DNA from: Kumtagia ephedrae | GTDB lineage: Bacteria > Pseudomonadota > Alphaproteobacteria > Rhizobiales > Rhizobiaceae | Assembly (NCBI RefSeq): GCF_003012745.1 | Contig: NZ_PXYK01000015.1 | Span: 83,872 to 147,871 of the forward strand | DNA length: 64,000 nucleotides | Direction: 5' to 3' | In this document: piece by piece, positions 34,495 through 46,089 of the stretch | Layout of the letters: the number at the start of each line of letters is the position of its first letter | How positions within the stretch are numbered: position 1 is the stretch's first letter | Notes under the pieces: model-generated | Told to the model about the DNA's origin: nothing | The model's input: the letters and a program-made list of their open reading frames with translations, nothing else | Databases searched by the model: none | Program-made: the position numbers and the translations under genes

Positions 34495-36489
34495 CTACGC
34501 CGCGATGCGCGGCCGGCCGGTCGCCACGGCGACGATGCGCGCCTCGATGAACATGCGCTGGCCCTCGACTGTGGAGGTGCGCACGTCCTGCTCGACGGCC
34601 ACCTCGGCGACCTCGGCGCCGGCGACCAGCGCCCGCTCGGCGGCGAGGTCGCGCACCCGCTTCTCGGCCGCGGCGACGGCCGCGCCTTCATCGGTGAAGT
34701 CGCGCAGGAAATCGCCGGCCGAAAGCCGGAAAAGCCCTTCCTTCGGCTGGCTGATCACCGCCTCGACCGAAACCCGCACCTGGCCGACCACGGCACCGAG
34801 CGCATTGGCGACGTCGGTGTCGTCGGGTACCACGCAGCGGTTGCCGACCAGCGCCGGCAATCCGGCATAATGCAGCGGCGCCGAAGCGCCGAGCCCGATC
34901 ACCGGCCGGTCGAGCGCCAGGGTGAAGCGGGCGATGCCCTCCCTGCCGTCGACCGCGCGCTGCACCAGCGCATGCGCCACCGTGGCAGCGCCGTCGAGCC
35001 CGTCCTCGGCGAAGGCCGTCTCCAGGATCACCTCGGCGGACAGGCGCGTCACCGTCGCCAGCACGCGTTCCGACAGCGCCTCGGGCGTGTCGGCGATCGC
35101 CTGGCCGCGGCCGTCGCGGCGGCGTGCGAACAGCTCCGCCCCGAGCCGGGCGGTGACGGCGTCCCAGTTGGCCTGGCGGCCAAGCGTGTGGGCGGCGTCC
35201 GACGGGGTGAAACCGCAGACATGGACGAGCCCGCGCGCCACCAGCCGGTTGAGCGTCGCCGACTGGGCGGTGGAGGAAAGCAGCGTGTCGAGCGGCAGCG
35301 GCACCGGGCCGATGGCGTCGAAAAGCTTCTGCTCCGGCCCGGTCAAACCGGCGGCCAGCCGGTCTGGAACGCCGGTGCGCATGGCAAAGCGGCCGTCCAT
35401 GCGGCCGGGATTGGGCGCGCGCAGCTGCCGCTCCAGGTGCTGGCGGACCGTCTCGCCATGCGCCTGCCCGGCCAGCGCGAGCGGCACGAGCCGGCGCGGC
35501 CCCAGCAGGATTTTCGGGATCAGCGCGCCCTCTTCCAGCCGCACCTCGGAATCGCCGCCGAGGCCGAAGGTGCGCATCGCCACCGCCTCCACCATGGTGC
35601 GAAAACCGCCGACGGTGGCGCCCTCGGGATCGAGCCGCGGCCGGCCCTGGTCGAGCACGGCAACGTCGGTGGTGGTGCCGCCGATGTCTGAGACAACAGC
35701 GTCGTCCAGCCCGGTCATGTGGCGGGCGCCGACCAGGCTCGCCGCCGGACCCGACAGGATGGTCTCGATCGGCCGCTGGCGGGCAAAGGCCGCCGACACC
35801 AGCGCGCCGTCGCCGCGCACCACCATCAGCGGCGCAGCGATGCCGCGCGCCTCCAGAAAGCCTTCGGTCGCGGCGACCAGCCGGTCGATCATCGAGATCA
35901 GCCGGGCGTTGAGCAGCGTCGTCAGCGCCCGGCGCGGCCCGCCGAGTTTTGCCGACAGCTCGTGGCTTGCCGTCACCGGCAGGCCGGTCCGCTCGCGGAT
36001 CAGGTCGCGGGCAAGAATCTCGTGGGCCGGGTTACGCGTCGCGAAATAGGCGCAGACGGCGAAGCCGGACACCGAATTGGAAAGCGCCGGCAATTCCGCT
36101 TCCAGCGGCGCGAGATCGAGCGGACGGGCATTGCCGTGGACGTCGTGGCCGCCCTCGCAAAACACCACCGGATCGCCGCCCAGCGCCTTGTCGAGGCCGT
36201 CGCGGGCAAGGTCGGCGGGGCCGAAGCCGATCATCACCAGCGCGACACGGCCGCCCTGCCCCTCGACCAGCGCGTTGGTGGCGAGCGTCGTCGACATGGA
36301 GACCAGCTTGACCGCCTTCGGATCGACCCGCGCCTTCTCGATCACGGCATCCACCGCGCCGGCGATGCCGACGGCGAGGTCGTGGCGGGTCGTCAGCGCC
36401 TTGGCCTTGGCTGCGACACCCGTCGCCTCCGACCACAGCACCGCGTCGGTATAGGTGCCGCCGGTGTCGATGCCGAGATAGAGGCTCAT
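34495..36489 (-). CDS. Hydantoinase/oxoprolinase family protein (HyuA-like)
   Basis: An ASKHA-type ATP-dependent hydrolase subunit of 664 residues. It starts SLYLGIDTGGTYTDAVLW (phosphate 1 loop), followed by MSTTLATNALVEGQGGRVAL and VVSDIGGTTTDVAVLDQGRP. Family members form the A subunit of N-methylhydantoinase, 5-oxoprolinase or acetone carboxylase, usually with a B subunit gene alongside. None is present here, so the substrate is unknown. The ATG at 36489 overlaps the stop of the small lipoprotein gene (ATGA). Confidence 0.85.
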   Translation of the reverse strand: MSLYLGIDTGGTYTDAVLWSEATGVAAKAKALTTRHDLAVGIAGAVDAVIEKARVDPKAVKLVSMSTTLATNALVEGQGGRVALVMIGFGPADLARDGLDKALGGDPVVFCEGGHDVHGNARPLDLAPLEAELPALSNSVSGFAVCAYFATRNPAHEILARDLIRERTGLPVTASHELSAKLGGPRRALTTLLNARLISMIDRLVAATEGFLEARGIAAPLMVVRGDGALVSAAFARQRPIETILSGPAASLVGARHMTGLDDAVVSDIGGTTTDVAVLDQGRPRLDPEGATVGGFRTMVEAVAMRTFGLGGDSEVRLEEGALIPKILLGPRRLVPLALAGQAHGETVRQHLERQLRAPNPGRMDGRFAMRTGVPDRLAAGLTGPEQKLFDAIGPVPLPLDTLLSSTAQSATLNRLVARGLVHVCGFTPSDAAHTLGRQANWDAVTARLGAELFARRRDGRGQAIADTPEALSERVLATVTRLSAEVILETAFAEDGLDGAATVAHALVQRAVDGREGIARFTLALDRPVIGLGASAPLHYAGLPALVGNRCVVPDDTDVANALGAVVGQVRVSVEAVISQPKEGLFRLSAGDFLRDFTDEGAAVAAAEKRVRDLAAERALVAGAEVAEVAVEQDVRTSTVEGQRMFIEARIVAVATGRPRIAA

Positions 36490-36683
36490 TGCGACATCAT
36501 CTCTTCCTGCTCGACCGTCAGCGGCTTCACCCCGGGCGGCAGCGGCTCCGGCGTTTCTTCGGCCGGCAAATCGCCCTGCGGAGCAGGCGCGGACACGGGC
36601 CGGATGGACGCGGTCCTGCCGGCGCAGCCCGAGCACAGGGCGGCGATGACGAGCGCAAAAACGAGGCGGGGGAGAAGCGGCAT
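36486..36683 (-). CDS. Small putative lipoprotein
   Basis: A 65-residue protein. Hydrophobic residues 5-18 lead to CSGC (Cys at about residue 19), a near-lipobox, though the usual Leu at -3 is Cys. A proline-rich tail ends EQEEMMSQ. It is probably an inner- or outer-membrane lipoprotein of unknown role. Its stop overlaps the start of the hydantoinase-like gene by four bases, so the two are coupled in translation, an odd pairing of an envelope peptide with a cytoplasmic enzyme. The gene is real on the strength of the overlap and signal, but nothing more can be said. Confidence 0.6.
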   Translation of the reverse strand: MPLLPRLVFALVIAALCSGCAGRTASIRPVSAPAPQGDLPAEETPEPLPPGVKPLTVEQEEMMSQ

Positions 36684-36751
36684 CAGGTGCGGGCTGGAGG
36701 AATCCGATGCCGGCTTCTAGCCCAGATCGAAAGGCGACGCCAGCGCGGCAT

Positions 36752-36896
36752 TCCCTCCCCCTCGAGGGGAGGGTGGCCGCGAAGCGGCCGGGAGGGGTCG
36801 CCGCGGCAGTGCTCTACGTTCTTTCCGCGTCGAGGCAGCTGAGGTTACCCCACCCGCCTCGCTTAGCTCGGCACCCTCTCCTCAAGGGGGAGGGAC
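36752..36896. repeat. Intergenic C/G-tract repeat beyond cysA
   Basis: CCCTCCCCCTCGAGGGGAGG followed by GTGGCCGCGAAGCGGCCGGG (a hairpin), then a complementary part near 36846-36896 (ACCCCACCCGCCTCG and CCTCTCCTCAAGGGGGAGGG). It is related to 32035-32142. It lies directly after the cysA stop, so it may terminate or protect the end of the sulfate-transport transcript. Confidence 0.7.
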
Positions 36897-38009
36897 TCAC
36901 GTCCCGGTCCGCGCCAGCTCCTCATGATGTACACGGCCATTGCTGGCCACCGGACCGCCGACAGCGCCGCTCTCGGAAAACACGCGCCAGCGGCGCGGGC
37001 GGAAGGCGACGCGGTTCTTCTGGGCGGCCGGATGCTCGATCGGCAGCTCGATCTCGACGCGGTGGCGATCGCCGCCAATCTCCAGCTCGACGCGGCGGGT
37101 GCCGGCGACGCGGCGGCTCGCCGCCACCGTACCGGCGATGCAGCCGCCGCAGCCGTCCGTGATGAGCTCGACGTCGTGCGGCCGGAAATAGAGCGTCGCG
37201 TCGCCGTCCGGCACGTCTTCGGCCGTCAGGCCCAGCGTGCGGTCCTGCAGCCAGAGCTGGCCGCCTTCGACCCTGACCGGCAGCGAGCTCGACTCGCCGA
37301 TGAATCCGTAGACGAAAGGCGAGTTGGGCGTGTCATAGACCTCGTCGGCGGTGCCGACCTGCTCGATGCGGCCCTGGCTCATCACCACGACGCGATCGGC
37401 CAGCTCCAGCGCCTCCTCCTGGTCGTGGGTGACGAAGACGGTGGTGTGGCCGGTGGTGTCGTGGATCTCGCGCAGCCACCGCCGCAGCTCGCGCCTGACC
37501 TGCGCGTCGAGCGCGCCGAACGGCTCGTCGAGCAAGAGCACCTTCGGCTCGATGGCGAGCGCCCGAGCCAGCGCCACGCGCTGCCGCTGGCCGCCGGAAA
37601 GCTGGTTGGGGTAGCGTTTCTCCAGCCCGGAAAGCTGCACCAGGTCGAGCAGCTCGGAGGCTCGGCGGCGGATCTCGGCCGAGGGCGGCCGCGTCGCGCC
37701 CGGCCGCACCTTCAACCCGAAGCCGATATTGTCGGCGACCGTCATATAGCGGAACAGGGCGTAATGCTGGAAGACGAAGCCGACATTGCGCTCCTGCACG
37801 GATTTGTGCGAGGCGTCCTCGTCGCCGAAGAAGACGGCACCCTCGGTCGGCCGCTCCAGCCCGGCGATCAGCCTGAGCAGCGTGGTCTTGCCCGAGCCGG
37901 AGGGCCCGAGCAGGGCGATCAGCTCGCCCGAGCGGATGTCGAGCGACACGTCGCGGAGCGCCGGAAACCGGTCGAACTCCTTGCGCACATTGCGGATGGA
38001 AACGTCCAT
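36897..38009 (-). CDS. cysA: Sulfate/thiosulfate ABC transporter ATP-binding protein
   Basis: The ATPase of the sulfate importer, 370 residues. Walker A is [18 protein letters not shown], the signature is [16 protein letters not shown], Walker B is [12 protein letters not shown] and the switch His lies in [15 protein letters not shown]. The C-terminal extension is a TOBE-like regulatory domain. It closes the operon sbp-cysT-cysW-cysA, with 13 bases between cysW and cysA. A palindromic repeat follows its stop. Confidence 0.95.
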   Translation of the reverse strand: MDVSIRNVRKEFDRFPALRDVSLDIRSGELIALLGPSGSGKTTLLRLIAGLERPTEGAVFFGDEDASHKSVQERNVGFVFQHYALFRYMTVADNIGFGLKVRPGATRPPSAEIRRRASELLDLVQLSGLEKRYPNQLSGGQRQRVALARALAIEPKVLLLDEPFGALDAQVRRELRRWLREIHDTTGHTTVFVTHDQEEALELADRVVVMSQGRIEQVGTADEVYDTPNSPFVYGFIGESSSLPVRVEGGQLWLQDRTLGLTAEDVPDGDATLYFRPHDVELITDGCGGCIAGTVAASRRVAGTRRVELEIGGDRHRVEIELPIEHPAAQKNRVAFRPRRWRVFSESGAVGGPVASNGRVHHEELARTGT

Positions 38010-38022
38010 GGTCGGTCCTGGC

Positions 38023-38946
38023 TCAATGCTTGGCGGTCGCGGCGATCTCGTCGCCGTACCGGAATTCGAGGACGGATTTCAGCACCAGCGTCACCAGCGC
38101 GAGGGCCGCCAGCAGCGTCGAGACGGCGAAGGCGGCGACGAAATTGTACTCATTATAGAGGATTTCGACATGCAGCGGCATGGTGTTGGTGAGGCCGCGG
38201 ATGTGGCCGGACACCACCGATACGGCGCCGAACTCGCCCATGGCGCGGGCGTTGCACAGCAGCACGCCGTAGAGCAGCCCCCATTTGATGTTGGGCAGCG
38301 TCACATACCAGAAGGCCTGCCAGCCGGAGGCGCCGAGCGAAATCGCCGCCTCCTCGTCGCCGGTGCCCTGGTCCTGCATCAGCGGGATCAGCTCGCGCGC
38401 CACGAACGGGAAGGTGACGAAGATGGTGGCGAGCACGATGCCGGGCACCGCGAACAGGATCTCGATGCCGTGGCTCTTCAGCCACGGCCCGAGCACGATG
38501 CCGGCGCCGAAAAGCAGCACATAGACCAGGCCCGAGATGACCGGCGAAACCGAGAAGGGCAGGTCGATAAGCGTCGTCAGGAACGCCTTGCCCTTGAATT
38601 CGAATTTGGCGATCGCCCAGGCGGCGGCCACGCCGAAGATCAGATTGCAGGGCACGGCGATGGCGGCGACCAGCAGCGTCAACCGGATCGCGGCCAGCGT
38701 ATCCGGCTCGTTCAGCGCGAACAGGAACTCGCCGGCGCCCTTGCGGAACGCCTCGACGAACACCGCCACCAGCGGCAGGACCAGCACCAGCGCCAGGAAC
38801 AGCAGCGCGATGCCGATCAGCACCGCCTTGGTGGCGGTGGTCTCGGTCGTCGCGCGCTTGAATGCCGCCTTGCTCACCGGCGCGAGGGTACCAGCAGCGG
38901 CGCCGTCCGGCAAAGGCCGGCTCAATGCCTCAACCGACATAGCCAT
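38023..38946 (-). CDS. cysW: Sulfate ABC transporter permease CysW
   Basis: An inner-membrane permease of 307 residues with about six hydrophobic segments. [20 protein letters not shown] is the cytoplasmic loop that contacts Cys[19 protein letters not shown] in the first periplasmic part is typical of CysW. The start overlaps the end of cysT by 17 bases; ATG 38940 (MSVEAL) is equally possible. It pairs with CysT in the membrane to import sulfate or thiosulfate. Confidence 0.95.
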   Translation of the reverse strand: MAMSVEALSRPLPDGAAAGTLAPVSKAAFKRATTETTATKAVLIGIALLFLALVLVLPLVAVFVEAFRKGAGEFLFALNEPDTLAAIRLTLLVAAIAVPCNLIFGVAAAWAIAKFEFKGKAFLTTLIDLPFSVSPVISGLVYVLLFGAGIVLGPWLKSHGIEILFAVPGIVLATIFVTFPFVARELIPLMQDQGTGDEEAAISLGASGWQAFWYVTLPNIKWGLLYGVLLCNARAMGEFGAVSVVSGHIRGLTNTMPLHVEILYNEYNFVAAFAVSTLLAALALVTLVLKSVLEFRYGDEIAATAKH

Positions 38947-39793
38947 ACCTCCGCCTGCTCCAGGCCTGGATGAGGTTGATGACGAACAGCATGGCGAAGG
39001 AGATCACCAGCATGATCGCCGCGATCGCCGTCGCGCCGGCATAGTGGAATTCCTCCAGCCGGATGACGATCAGCAGCGGCGCGATCTCCGAGACGTAGGG
39101 GATGTTGCCGGCGATGAAGATGACCGAGCCGTATTCGCCGACGGCGCGGGCGAAGGCCAGCGCGAAGCCGGTGAGCACCGCCGGCGCCAGTCCTGGCAGG
39201 ATCACCCGGGCGACCGTCTGCAGGCGGTTGGCGCCCAGCGTGGCGGCGACTTCCTCGACCTCCTTGTCGATCTCCTCCATGACCGGCTGCACGGTGCGCA
39301 CGACGAAGGGCAGGCCGATGAAGATCAGCGCCACCACGATGCCGAGCGGCGTGAACGCCACCTTGATGCCGAGCGGCGCCAGGAACTGGCCGACCCAGCC
39401 GTTGGGCGCGTAGATGGCGGCAAGCGCGATGCCGGCGACCGCCGTCGGCAGCGCGAAAGGCAGGTCGACGGCGGCGTCAAGGATGCGCCGGCCCGGGAAT
39501 CGGTAGCGCACCAGCACCCAGGCGACGAGCACGCCGAAGACGACGTTGACGGCCGCCGCGAGCAGCGCCGTCCCGAACGAGACCTTCAGCGCGCTCACCG
39601 TGCGGTCGTCGGTGGCGATCGCCCAGAAATCGGCCCAGCCGAGCTCGGTGGTGCGCCACACCACGCCGGCGAGCGGGATGAGGACGATCAGGGTGAGGTA
39701 CAGTACCGTGAAGCCGAGCGTCAGCCCGAAACCCGGGATGACGCTCGGCTTGCGGAACTGCAACCTCGCAGGGGTCGCAGCGGCTATCGACAT
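38930..39793 (-). CDS. cysT: Sulfate ABC transporter permease CysT
   Basis: A permease of 287 residues with six predicted membrane segments. [20 protein letters not shown] is the EAA loop, and the N-terminal [20 protein letters not shown] is characteristic of CysT/CysU. It starts at the sbp stop with a one-base overlap (TGATG) and overlaps cysW at its end, so the operon is tightly coupled. Confidence 0.95.
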   Translation of the reverse strand: MSIAAATPARLQFRKPSVIPGFGLTLGFTVLYLTLIVLIPLAGVVWRTTELGWADFWAIATDDRTVSALKVSFGTALLAAAVNVVFGVLVAWVLVRYRFPGRRILDAAVDLPFALPTAVAGIALAAIYAPNGWVGQFLAPLGIKVAFTPLGIVVALIFIGLPFVVRTVQPVMEEIDKEVEEVAATLGANRLQTVARVILPGLAPAVLTGFALAFARAVGEYGSVIFIAGNIPYVSEIAPLLIVIRLEEFHYAGATAIAAIMLVISFAMLFVINLIQAWSRRRYGYVG

Positions 39794-40827
39794 CAGTTCG
39801 ACGACGCCGGCTTGTAGATCTGGTCGAAGACGCCGCCGTCACCGAAGTGATAGGGCTGCGCCTTGGCCCAGCCGCCGAACTGCGGATCGTCGATGGTGAC
39901 CAGGTTGATCTTCGGGAAGCGCTCCAGCTCCGCCGCCGGCACCAGTTCCGGCTTCGACGGGCGATAGAAGTGCTTGGCGGCAAGCTGCTGGCCTTCTTCC
40001 GAATAGAGATACTGCAGATAGGCTTCCGCCACCTTGCGCGAGCCCTTGGCGTCGACATTGGCGTCGACCACCGCTACCGGCGGCTCGGCCAGGATCGATT
40101 GCGGCGGCACGACGACGTCGAACTGGTCCTCGCCGAACTCCTTGCCGACCAGGAAGGCCTCGTTCTCCCAGGCAAGCAGCACGTCGCCGAGTTGGCGCTG
40201 CGCGAAGGTGGTGGTCGAGCCGCGCGCGCCGGTGTCGAGCACCGGGACGTGGCGGAACAGCTCGCCGATGTATTCCTTCACCTTGGCCTCGTCACCGCCA
40301 TATTCCTTGTTGGCCCAGGCCCAGGCGGCGAGATAGTTCCAGCGGGCGCCGCCGGAGGTCTTCGGATTGGGCGTGATCACCTCGACGCCATCCTTCACCA
40401 GGTCGCCCCAGTCCTGGATGCCCTTGGGATTGCCCTTGCGCACCAGGAAGACGATGGTCGAGGTGTAGGGCGAGGAATTGTGCTCGAATTTCGTGCGCCA
40501 GTCCTTGTTGATCTTGCCGCCGTTCTGGACGATGGCGTTGATGTCGCTTTCCAGCGCCAGCGTCACCACGTCGGCATCGAGGCCGTCGATCACCGCGCGG
40601 GCCTGCTTGCCGGAACCGCCATGCGAGGTCTGGATGGTGACCGTCTCGCCGGTCTCCTTCTGCCAATGCGCGGCGAAGGCGGCGTTGTACTCGCGATAGA
40701 GCTCACGCGTCGGATCGTAAGAAACATTGAGCAGCGTCGTATCGGCAAAGGCGAAGCCGAGCGCGCCGAACTGGACAGAGCCGGCGATGAGCGCCGACAG
40801 GAACAGGGACCTGCGATTGAGGATCAT
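39793..40827 (-). CDS. sbp: Periplasmic sulfate-binding protein
   Basis: A substrate-binding protein of 344 residues. The signal peptide covers about residues 1-28 ([20 protein letters not shown]). The mature part has [20 protein letters not shown] and [20 protein letters not shown], the sulfate-binding loops of the Sbp/CysP family. It leads the operon for CysT, CysW and CysA. Upstream lies an exact inverted repeat that could be its operator. Thiosulfate (CysP) specificity is possible. Confidence 0.95.
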   Translation of the reverse strand: MILNRRSLFLSALIAGSVQFGALGFAFADTTLLNVSYDPTRELYREYNAAFAAHWQKETGETVTIQTSHGGSGKQARAVIDGLDADVVTLALESDINAIVQNGGKINKDWRTKFEHNSSPYTSTIVFLVRKGNPKGIQDWGDLVKDGVEVITPNPKTSGGARWNYLAAWAWANKEYGGDEAKVKEYIGELFRHVPVLDTGARGSTTTFAQRQLGDVLLAWENEAFLVGKEFGEDQFDVVVPPQSILAEPPVAVVDANVDAKGSRKVAEAYLQYLYSEEGQQLAAKHFYRPSKPELVPAAELERFPKINLVTIDDPQFGGWAKAQPYHFGDGGVFDQIYKPASSN

Positions 40828-40859
40828 GACCGCCTCCGTTTTCGAGAAACGAGCATATT

Positions 40860-40874
40860 CTACCTGCTAGGTAG
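40860..40874. promoter_or_regulatory. Inverted repeat in the sbp promoter region
   Basis: CTACCT, spacer GCT, AGGTAG: an exact 15-base palindrome 33-47 bases upstream of the sbp start, where the promoter should be. It is a good operator candidate for sulfur control, but I cannot name the regulator. The rest of the 303 bases between sbp and panB (40828-41130) holds no gene. The panB side is notably AT-richer, with GGAAGGAGG as the panB ribosome-binding site. Confidence 0.45.
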
Positions 40875-41130
40875 ACATTATCGGCGTAGCAAAATCCCCA
40901 ATCTTGGCTTTCGTTCCGAATTTTCCGCACTGTTTGGGTGCGTTCACAGAAACTTTTTTCTCTCCGGGGCCAAGCCCCTCCCGATTTCGGCGGCTCCGCA
41001 AGGCCGCAGGTCGCCTCTTCCGTCAGCCAAGCCCAAACCATTCGCTACCGCACAAAAACTCTTCGCAATTGCACAAAACTATGGCAAAGCCTGCCGGCAA
41101 AAGACCGATAACGTCAGGGAAGGAGGCGCC

Positions 41131-41976
41131 ATGAGCGCGGCAGGGGAAATACGGGCCCTCACCCCGCCCGACATTCTTGCCCGCAAAGGGGGGACGCCGC
41201 TGGTCTGCCTCACCGCCTATACCACGCCGATGGCGCGGATGATGGACCGCCATTGCGACGTCATCCTGGTCGGCGACAGCGTCGGCATGGTGCTGCACGG
41301 CCTGCCCTCCACGCTCGGCGTCACGCTCGACATGATGATCATGCACGGCAAGGCGGTGCGCCGCGGCATCGAGCGGGCGCTGATGGTGGTCGACATGCCG
41401 TTCGGCTCCTATGAGGAGAGCCCGGAGCAGGCCTTCCGCAACGCCGCCCGGCTGGTCGCCGAAACCGGCTGCGCCGCGGTGAAGCTGGAAGGCGGCGAGA
41501 GCATGGCGGCGACGATCCGCTTTCTGGTGGCCCGCGGCATCCCGGTGATGGCGCATGTCGGCCTCACCCCGCAGGCGGTGAACGCCTTTGGCGGCTACAA
41601 GGTGCAGGGCCGCGGCGCCGATGCGGAGCGCATCCTGCGCGACGCCGCCGCCACGGCCGAGGCCGGCGCCTTCTCGGTGGTGCTGGAGAAAGTGCCCGAC
41701 GCGCTGGCGGCGGAAATCACCCGGAAGATCCAGATCCCGACAATCGGCATCGGCGCCTCGGCGGCTTGCGACGGCCAGGTCCTTGTGGTCGACGACATGC
41801 TCGGCATGTTCACGTCCTTCCGCCCGAAATTCGTCAAGCGTTATGCCGAACTCGGCGACGCCGCCGACGCGGCGATCGCCGCCTACGCCGGCGACGTGCG
41901 GGACCGGCGCTTCCCCGCCGCGGAGCATCTGTTCGGCGACCAACCGAAACCCCGCGCCAGCGGAGGCAGCAGATGA
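41131..41976 (+). CDS. panB: 3-methyl-2-oxobutanoate hydroxymethyltransferase
   Basis: The first committed step of pantothenate synthesis, forming ketopantoate from ketoisovalerate and methylene-THF. The 281-residue barrel has [20 protein letters not shown] (metal-binding Asp), [10 protein letters not shown] and [11 protein letters not shown]. The start at 41131 follows GGAAGGAGG at seven bases. The long in-frame extension upstream crosses the sbp promoter and is rejected. It overlaps panC by four bases. Confidence 0.97.
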   Translation: MSAAGEIRALTPPDILARKGGTPLVCLTAYTTPMARMMDRHCDVILVGDSVGMVLHGLPSTLGVTLDMMIMHGKAVRRGIERALMVVDMPFGSYEESPEQAFRNAARLVAETGCAAVKLEGGESMAATIRFLVARGIPVMAHVGLTPQAVNAFGGYKVQGRGADAERILRDAAATAEAGAFSVVLEKVPDALAAEITRKIQIPTIGIGASAACDGQVLVVDDMLGMFTSFRPKFVKRYAELGDAADAAIAAYAGDVRDRRFPAAEHLFGDQPKPRASGGSR

Positions 41977-42824
41977 GCGTGCCGATCGTCAGGACCGTTG
42001 CCGCGCTGCACGAGACCGTCAAGGAATGGCGGCGCGCAGGCGCGCGGCTCGCCGTGGTCCCCACGATGGGAGCGCTGCACGAAGGCCATCTCAGCCTGGT
42101 GCGCGCCGCGCTCGACCAGGCGGATCGGGTGATCGTCACCCTGTTCGTCAATCCAAAACAGTTCAACAGCCCCGCCGACCTCGCCGCCTATCCGCGCACC
42201 GAGGATGCCGACGCCGAAAAGCTCGCGCCGCTCGGCGCGCATCTGCTCTACGTGCCCGACGGCGCCGAAATGTATCCCGACGGCTTCTCAACCACGGTCT
42301 CGGTCGCCGGGGTCAGCGAGGGCCTGTGCGGGGCGTTCCGGCCCGGCCATTTCGACGGCGTGGCGACAGTGGTGGCAAAACTGTTCCTGCAGACCGGCGC
42401 CGACCTCGCCTTCTTCGGCGAGAAGGATTTCCAGCAGCTTCACGTGGTGCGCCGCATGGCGCGCGATCTCGACATCCCGATCGCCGTCGTCGGCCGCCCG
42501 ACGGTGCGCGAGACGGACGGGCTGGCGCTGTCGTCGCGCAACGTCCGTCTGTCGCCGGCCGAGCGCCAGGCGGCGCCGGGGCTGGCGGCCGCGCTGTTCG
42601 GGGCGGCCGGGCGGCTGGCGGCAGGCGAGCCTGCGGAACCAACGCTCGCCGGAACCCGCGAAACGATCCTCGGCGCCGGCTTTCGCGAGGTCGAGTATCT
42701 CGAACTCAGGTCGGCGGAAGACCTCAAGCCGCTGCAGGCGGCCGACCGTCCGGCGCGGCTGCTGGTGGCGGCCTGGCTCGGCCAGACGCGGCTGATCGAC
42801 AATGTCGAGGTCTTGCCGAAATAG
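41973..42824 (+). CDS. panC: Pantothenate synthetase
   Basis: It joins pantoate and beta-alanine with ATP to form pantothenate. The 283-residue product starts [19 protein letters not shown], followed by [18 protein letters not shown] (the HIGH-like ATP site) and [17 protein letters not shown] and SSRNVRLSP are also conserved. The ATG at 41973 overlaps the panB stop (ATGA). No panD is nearby. The operon ends here, convergent with folC. Confidence 0.97.
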   Translation: MSVPIVRTVAALHETVKEWRRAGARLAVVPTMGALHEGHLSLVRAALDQADRVIVTLFVNPKQFNSPADLAAYPRTEDADAEKLAPLGAHLLYVPDGAEMYPDGFSTTVSVAGVSEGLCGAFRPGHFDGVATVVAKLFLQTGADLAFFGEKDFQQLHVVRRMARDLDIPIAVVGRPTVRETDGLALSSRNVRLSPAERQAAPGLAAALFGAAGRLAAGEPAEPTLAGTRETILGAGFREVEYLELRSAEDLKPLQAADRPARLLVAAWLGQTRLIDNVEVLPK

Positions 42825-42860
42825 CCGGACCGCCGGCGACGCGGTTCAGCGGCACCTCGC

Positions 42861-44204
42861 TCAGGTCGGCGGCGTGCCGTTCTCGGCCAGCACCGCTCCG
42901 GCCAGATAGAGCGAGCCGCCGATCAGGATGCGCGGCGGCGGCTCGCGCTGGTCCCAGGTGTCGCGCAGCAGCATCAGGGCATTGGCGACCGAATTGACCG
43001 GTTCGGCCGACAGCCCGGCCTCGCCGGCGCGCGCCGCCAGTTCCTCATTCGGAACGCCGGCGTCGCTGGCGCTCACGGGCACGGCGAAGACATGCCTGGC
43101 AATGCCCTTGAAGGCGCGGAAATAGCCGCTCTGGTCCTTGGTGTTGATCATGCCGGAGATCAGGAACAGCGGCCGCGGCTGGCGCTCCTCCTGCTCGGTC
43201 AGCGCCTCGGCGACGACGATGCCGGCGCCGGGATTGTGGCCGCCGTCGAGCCAGATCTCGGCGCCCGCCGGCGCGAGATCCACCAGCCTGCCGTGGGTCA
43301 GCCTCTGCATGCGTCCGGGCCAGGCGACCGAGGTCATCGCCTGCTCCGCCGCGTCGTGGCCGATGTCGAAGCCCGCCGCCTTGACCGCCGCAAGCGCCGC
43401 GGCGGCGTTGGCGAACTGGTGCCGGCCCGGCAGGCGCGGCAGCGGCAGATCCATCAGGCCCTCCTCGTCCTGATAGACGAGGCGGCCGTTCTCCTCGAAG
43501 GCCATGAAGTCCTGGCCGTACGCCGACACGGGGCTGCCCAGCCGGTCGGCGACGCCGACAATCACCTCCAGCGCGGTCGGGCTTTCCTGCTGGCCGACCA
43601 CCACCGGCCGGCCCGCCTTGATGATGCCGGCCTTCTCGGCGGCGATCAGCTCCACGCGATCGCCGAGATACGCCTCGTGGTCGAGCGAAACCGGCATGAT
43701 CAGGCTGACCGCCGGGTCGGGGATGACGTTGGTGGCGTCGAAGCGGCCGCCGAGACCGACCTCCAGCACCACGGCGTCGGCCGGATGCTCGGAAAACAGC
43801 AGGAAGGTCACGGCCGTCAGTATCTCGAAGACGGTGATCGTCTCGCCGCGATTGGCGGCGGCAACGCGGGCGACCGCGTCGGCCAGCACCTCATCCGCCA
43901 CAAGTCGGCCGCCGCCGGGCGCCGCCAGCCGGTAGCGCTCGTGCCAGTTCACCAGATGCGGCGAGGTGTGCACATGGACGCCGAGGCCTTCGGCCTCCAG
44001 CAGCGCCCGCGAAAACGCCGCAGCCGAGCCCTTGCCGTTGGTGCCGGCAATATGGATGACCGGCGGCAGCCTGAGATGCGGGTTGCCGAGCCGGTCGAGC
44101 AGCCGCGTGATGCGGTCGAGCGACAGGTCGAAGCCTTTCGGGTGGAACGCCAGCAGACGGTCGATCTCGCGCTCGGCGAGGCTTTGGGTGCTGTGGGCGC
44201 TCAT
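42861..44204 (-). CDS. folC: Bifunctional folylpolyglutamate synthase/dihydrofolate synthase
   Basis: It adds glutamate to dihydropteroate and to folates. The 447-residue Mur-ligase-fold protein has GTNGKGSAAAFSRALLEAEG (ATP loop), GLGGRFDATNVI and DGGHNPGAG. It is last in trpF-trpB-trpA-accD-folC, 85 bases after accD. In other rhizobia trxA and addA/addB come next in the same direction; here panBC converges instead. Confidence 0.96.
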   Translation of the reverse strand: MSAHSTQSLAEREIDRLLAFHPKGFDLSLDRITRLLDRLGNPHLRLPPVIHIAGTNGKGSAAAFSRALLEAEGLGVHVHTSPHLVNWHERYRLAAPGGGRLVADEVLADAVARVAAANRGETITVFEILTAVTFLLFSEHPADAVVLEVGLGGRFDATNVIPDPAVSLIMPVSLDHEAYLGDRVELIAAEKAGIIKAGRPVVVGQQESPTALEVIVGVADRLGSPVSAYGQDFMAFEENGRLVYQDEEGLMDLPLPRLPGRHQFANAAAALAAVKAAGFDIGHDAAEQAMTSVAWPGRMQRLTHGRLVDLAPAGAEIWLDGGHNPGAGIVVAEALTEQEERQPRPLFLISGMINTKDQSGYFRAFKGIARHVFAVPVSASDAGVPNEELAARAGEAGLSAEPVNSVANALMLLRDTWDQREPPPRILIGGSLYLAGAVLAENGTPPT

Positions 44205-44289
44205 CTACACCAGGGCTCCGGAGAAACCGCGTCGGCCGACATTTTCGCGGATCGAGGCGAAAGTTCGGTCAGGCGGCAGGGCAGGCGCC

Positions 44290-45216
<927 letters not shown>

Positions 45217-45249
45217 GGCTGCGTTCCTTCGAACGTGGAGATGGGCTTG

Positions 45250-46089
45250 TCAGAGCGCCGGCGCAAGCCGGGCGGCGCGAACGCCCTGCGCCAGGCCGCT
45301 GACCAGCGTGGCGACCGCCTCGGCCGGGTCGGCCGTGGTCTCGCCCTTGGGTCCGATCACATTGGCAACCGCGTTGACGATCGCCGTGCCGACCACGACG
45401 CCGTCGGCGGAGGCGCCGATCACTTTCGCCTGCTCGGCCGTCTTGACGCCGAAACCGACGCAGACCGGCAGATCCGTATGGCCCTTGATGCGCGTGACCG
45501 CTTCCGCGACCGCGGCGGTGTCGGCGAGCGCCGATCCTGTGATGCCGGTCATCGACACATAGTAGACGAAGCCCGAGGTGTTTTCGAGCACCTTGGGCAG
45601 ACGCCGGTCGTCCGTGGTCGGGGTGGCGAGGCGGATGAAGTTGACGCCCGCCTTCAGCGCCGGGATGCACAGCTCGGCATCCATCTCGGGCGGCAGGTCG
45701 ACCACGATCAGCCCGTCGATGCCGGACGCCTTGGCGTCAGCGAGAAAACGCTCGACGCCGTAGATGTAGATCGGATTGTAGTAGCCCATCAGCACGATCG
45801 GCGTGTCGTCGTCGCCCTCGCGGAAGGCGGCCGCCATGGCCAGCGTCTTCTTCAGCGTCTGGCCGGACTTCAGGGCGCGCAGGCCGGCCGCCTGGATCGC
45901 CGGACCGTCGGCCATCGGATCGGAGAACGGCATGCCGAGCTCGATCACGTCGCTGCCCGCCTTCGGCAGCGCCTTCATGATCGACAGCGAGGTCTCGTAA
46001 TTCGGGTCGCCGCCCATGAAGTAGGTGACGAGCGCCGGCCGGCCCTCGGCCCGGAGTTTTGCGAAACGGCGATCGATGCGGGTGGTCAT
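45250..46089 (-). CDS. trpA: Tryptophan synthase alpha chain
   Basis: It cleaves indole-3-glycerol phosphate to indole, which is channelled to TrpB. The 279-residue barrel starts [39 protein letters not shown] contains the catalytic Glu, and [12 protein letters not shown] the catalytic Asp. The start overlaps the stop of the small toxin-like gene upstream by four bases, and the same frame is open for a further 103 codons upstream, back to the toxin start, because of a frameshift there. In most relatives trpA follows trpB directly. Confidence 0.96.
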   Translation of the reverse strand: MTTRIDRRFAKLRAEGRPALVTYFMGGDPNYETSLSIMKALPKAGSDVIELGMPFSDPMADGPAIQAAGLRALKSGQTLKKTLAMAAAFREGDDDTPIVLMGYYNPIYIYGVERFLADAKASGIDGLIVVDLPPEMDAELCIPALKAGVNFIRLATPTTDDRRLPKVLENTSGFVYYVSMTGITGSALADTAAVAEAVTRIKGHTDLPVCVGFGVKTAEQAKVIGASADGVVVGTAIVNAVANVIGPKGETTADPAEAVATLVSGLAQGVRAARLAPAL

